Shown here: positions 43,111-43,643 of the stretch, in pieces
Layout: every line of letters begins with the position of its first letter
Position numbering within the stretch: position 1 is the stretch's first letter
NCBI GenBank assembly: GCA_002307275.1
Contig: DBTX01000083.1
Span: 2,767 to 46,409 of the forward strand
DNA: 43,643 nucleotides
Source of the DNA: Hungateiclostridiaceae bacterium UBA1305
GTDB taxonomy: Bacteria; Bacillota; Clostridia; Acetivibrionales; DTU013
Direction: 5' to 3'
Notes under the pieces: model-generated
The model's database searches: none
Told to the model about the DNA's origin: nothing
What the model saw: the letters and a program-made list of their open reading frames with translations, nothing else
Program-made: the position numbers and the translations under genes

Positions 43111-43418
43111 GAGATTTCCTCCAGATATGTTATAGAGATGTTCGAAGTTGCTTAAGCGATCTCTTACCCAATTATAACATATGTAGGTGTTTTGCAGTAT
43201 ACATAATGGGAATTTAATGCTATTTTTGAGTCTGTACAGCGTCGTCCGGCTGCTTTTGCACTTCTGCCAGCAAATTGTCCGAACCAGGAGCTTCAACGAA
43301 AGTCAACTGCTTACCCATACATCTTTAATGATTATTGACAAAGATGGTAATGGCTTATAATATCAATAATAGAAGAACAATGCAGGCAACAGTGTATTAT
43401 AGTTGGAGGAACGGGATA

Positions 43419-43583
43419 ATGGTTAAGAAAAAGAAGACAATGACAGAGATGATGCTGCAAATACGGAATACATGGAAGATCAATCCGAGGACCAGGATCA
43501 AGGAAGACGAACAGAAAAACAAAAAGAAAAGAAGAGAAGCAGACAAGAAACTCGTAAAGACGGATGACAGTACACCGGAGTAA
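43419..43583 (+). CDS. Small basic protein
   Basis: This is a 54-residue protein, extremely rich in lysine and arginine, that begins MVKKKKTMTEMMLQIRNTWK and continues with a charged helix (KEDEQKNKKKRREADKK). A GGAGGAACGGG site precedes the ATG. A TTGACA (43335-43340) and TATAAT (43356-43361), 15 bases apart, could be its promoter. The amphipathic, basic helix suggests nucleic-acid or ribosome contact, but no family is recognised with certainty. Confidence 0.65.
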   Translation: MVKKKKTMTEMMLQIRNTWKINPRTRIKEDEQKNKKKRREADKKLVKTDDSTPE

Positions 43584-43643
43584 GGAGAAATAATTCTTTT
43601 ACTTAAGTTTCGCGTGCTATAACAGGGCTAAATCATGAAGCAA

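Noticed and set aside
1..43643. CRISPR array, insertion sequence, prophage or integrative element.
   Set aside because: No evenly spaced repeats, transposase, integrase, capsid or conjugation genes were seen. The tRNA pair shows no attachment-site duplication.
43584..43643. ATGAAGCAA at the right edge as the start of a new gene.
   Set aside because: Only three codons are visible and no ribosome site precedes them.

Overview
The window is chromosomal DNA from a low-to-mid GC, Gram-positive, anaerobic Clostridia-type bacterium. The evidence is strong purine-rich ribosome binding sites, TTG/GTG starts, GerMN and AMIN-amidase envelope proteins, an AbrB/SpoVT regulator, YesM/YesN-type two-component genes with an LplB/YtcP sugar importer, and AhrC/ArgR-type ARG boxes. 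A cellulolytic or plant-fibre-associated lineage (Ruminiclostridium/Acetivibrio-like) is plausible but is an inference. No phage, transposase, CRISPR or plasmid genes were seen.

Layout. (1) 1-3300: intergenic hairpins and repeats, then argG-argH on the minus strand behind a sigma-A promoter whose -35 lies inside an ARG box. (2) 3300-6080: ruvC-ruvA-ruvB-queH on the plus strand. (3) 6080-11190: an intergenic repeat cluster, an N-acetylmuramoyl-L-alanine amidase, a GerMN lipoprotein, an XTP/dITP pyrophosphatase, a YfcE-type phosphodiesterase and a small FmdB zinc-ribbon protein. (4) 11320-25190: a long signal-transduction locus. It holds a tetR gene with its own operator, then cheY-cheA-cheW-mcp-cheR, a response regulator, a triple-receiver hybrid kinase, a second CheR with an STAS-like N-terminus, and a second hybrid kinase. 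(5) 25200-30530: an ethanolamine operon eutA-eat-eutB-eutC behind a promoter, a leader hairpin and an intrinsic terminator. (6) 30580-33225: abrB, small proteins, a polysaccharide deacetylase and a tRNA-Gly/tRNA-Arg pair. (7) 33380-43110: a pectin/rhamnogalacturonan-type locus with two ABC permeases, an unusual Big2-fused solute-binding protein, a YesM-like kinase, a YesN-like regulator, and convergent GH105 and GH28 genes. (8) A small basic protein at the right edge.

The most notable result is hidden in two apparently empty gaps of the chemosensory locus. Directly after cheR there is a gutted cheB: its receiver N-terminus and methylesterase C-terminus survive but the middle is gone. After the next response regulator there is a gutted EAL (c-di-GMP phosphodiesterase) fragment, also missing its middle. 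The locus therefore keeps two CheR-type methyltransferases and no intact CheB, and has lost a c-di-GMP output. This suggests an alternative, non-adapting or rewired chemosensory pathway feeding hybrid kinases.

The ethanolamine operon is compact: reactivase, permease and both lyase subunits, with no microcompartment shell genes and no EutV/EutW in the window. Its leader has an attenuation-like architecture, and a 61-nt hairpin separates eat from eutB. The sugar locus probably senses and imports pectin-derived oligosaccharides; GH105 and GH28 carry no signal peptide and should act in the cytoplasm.
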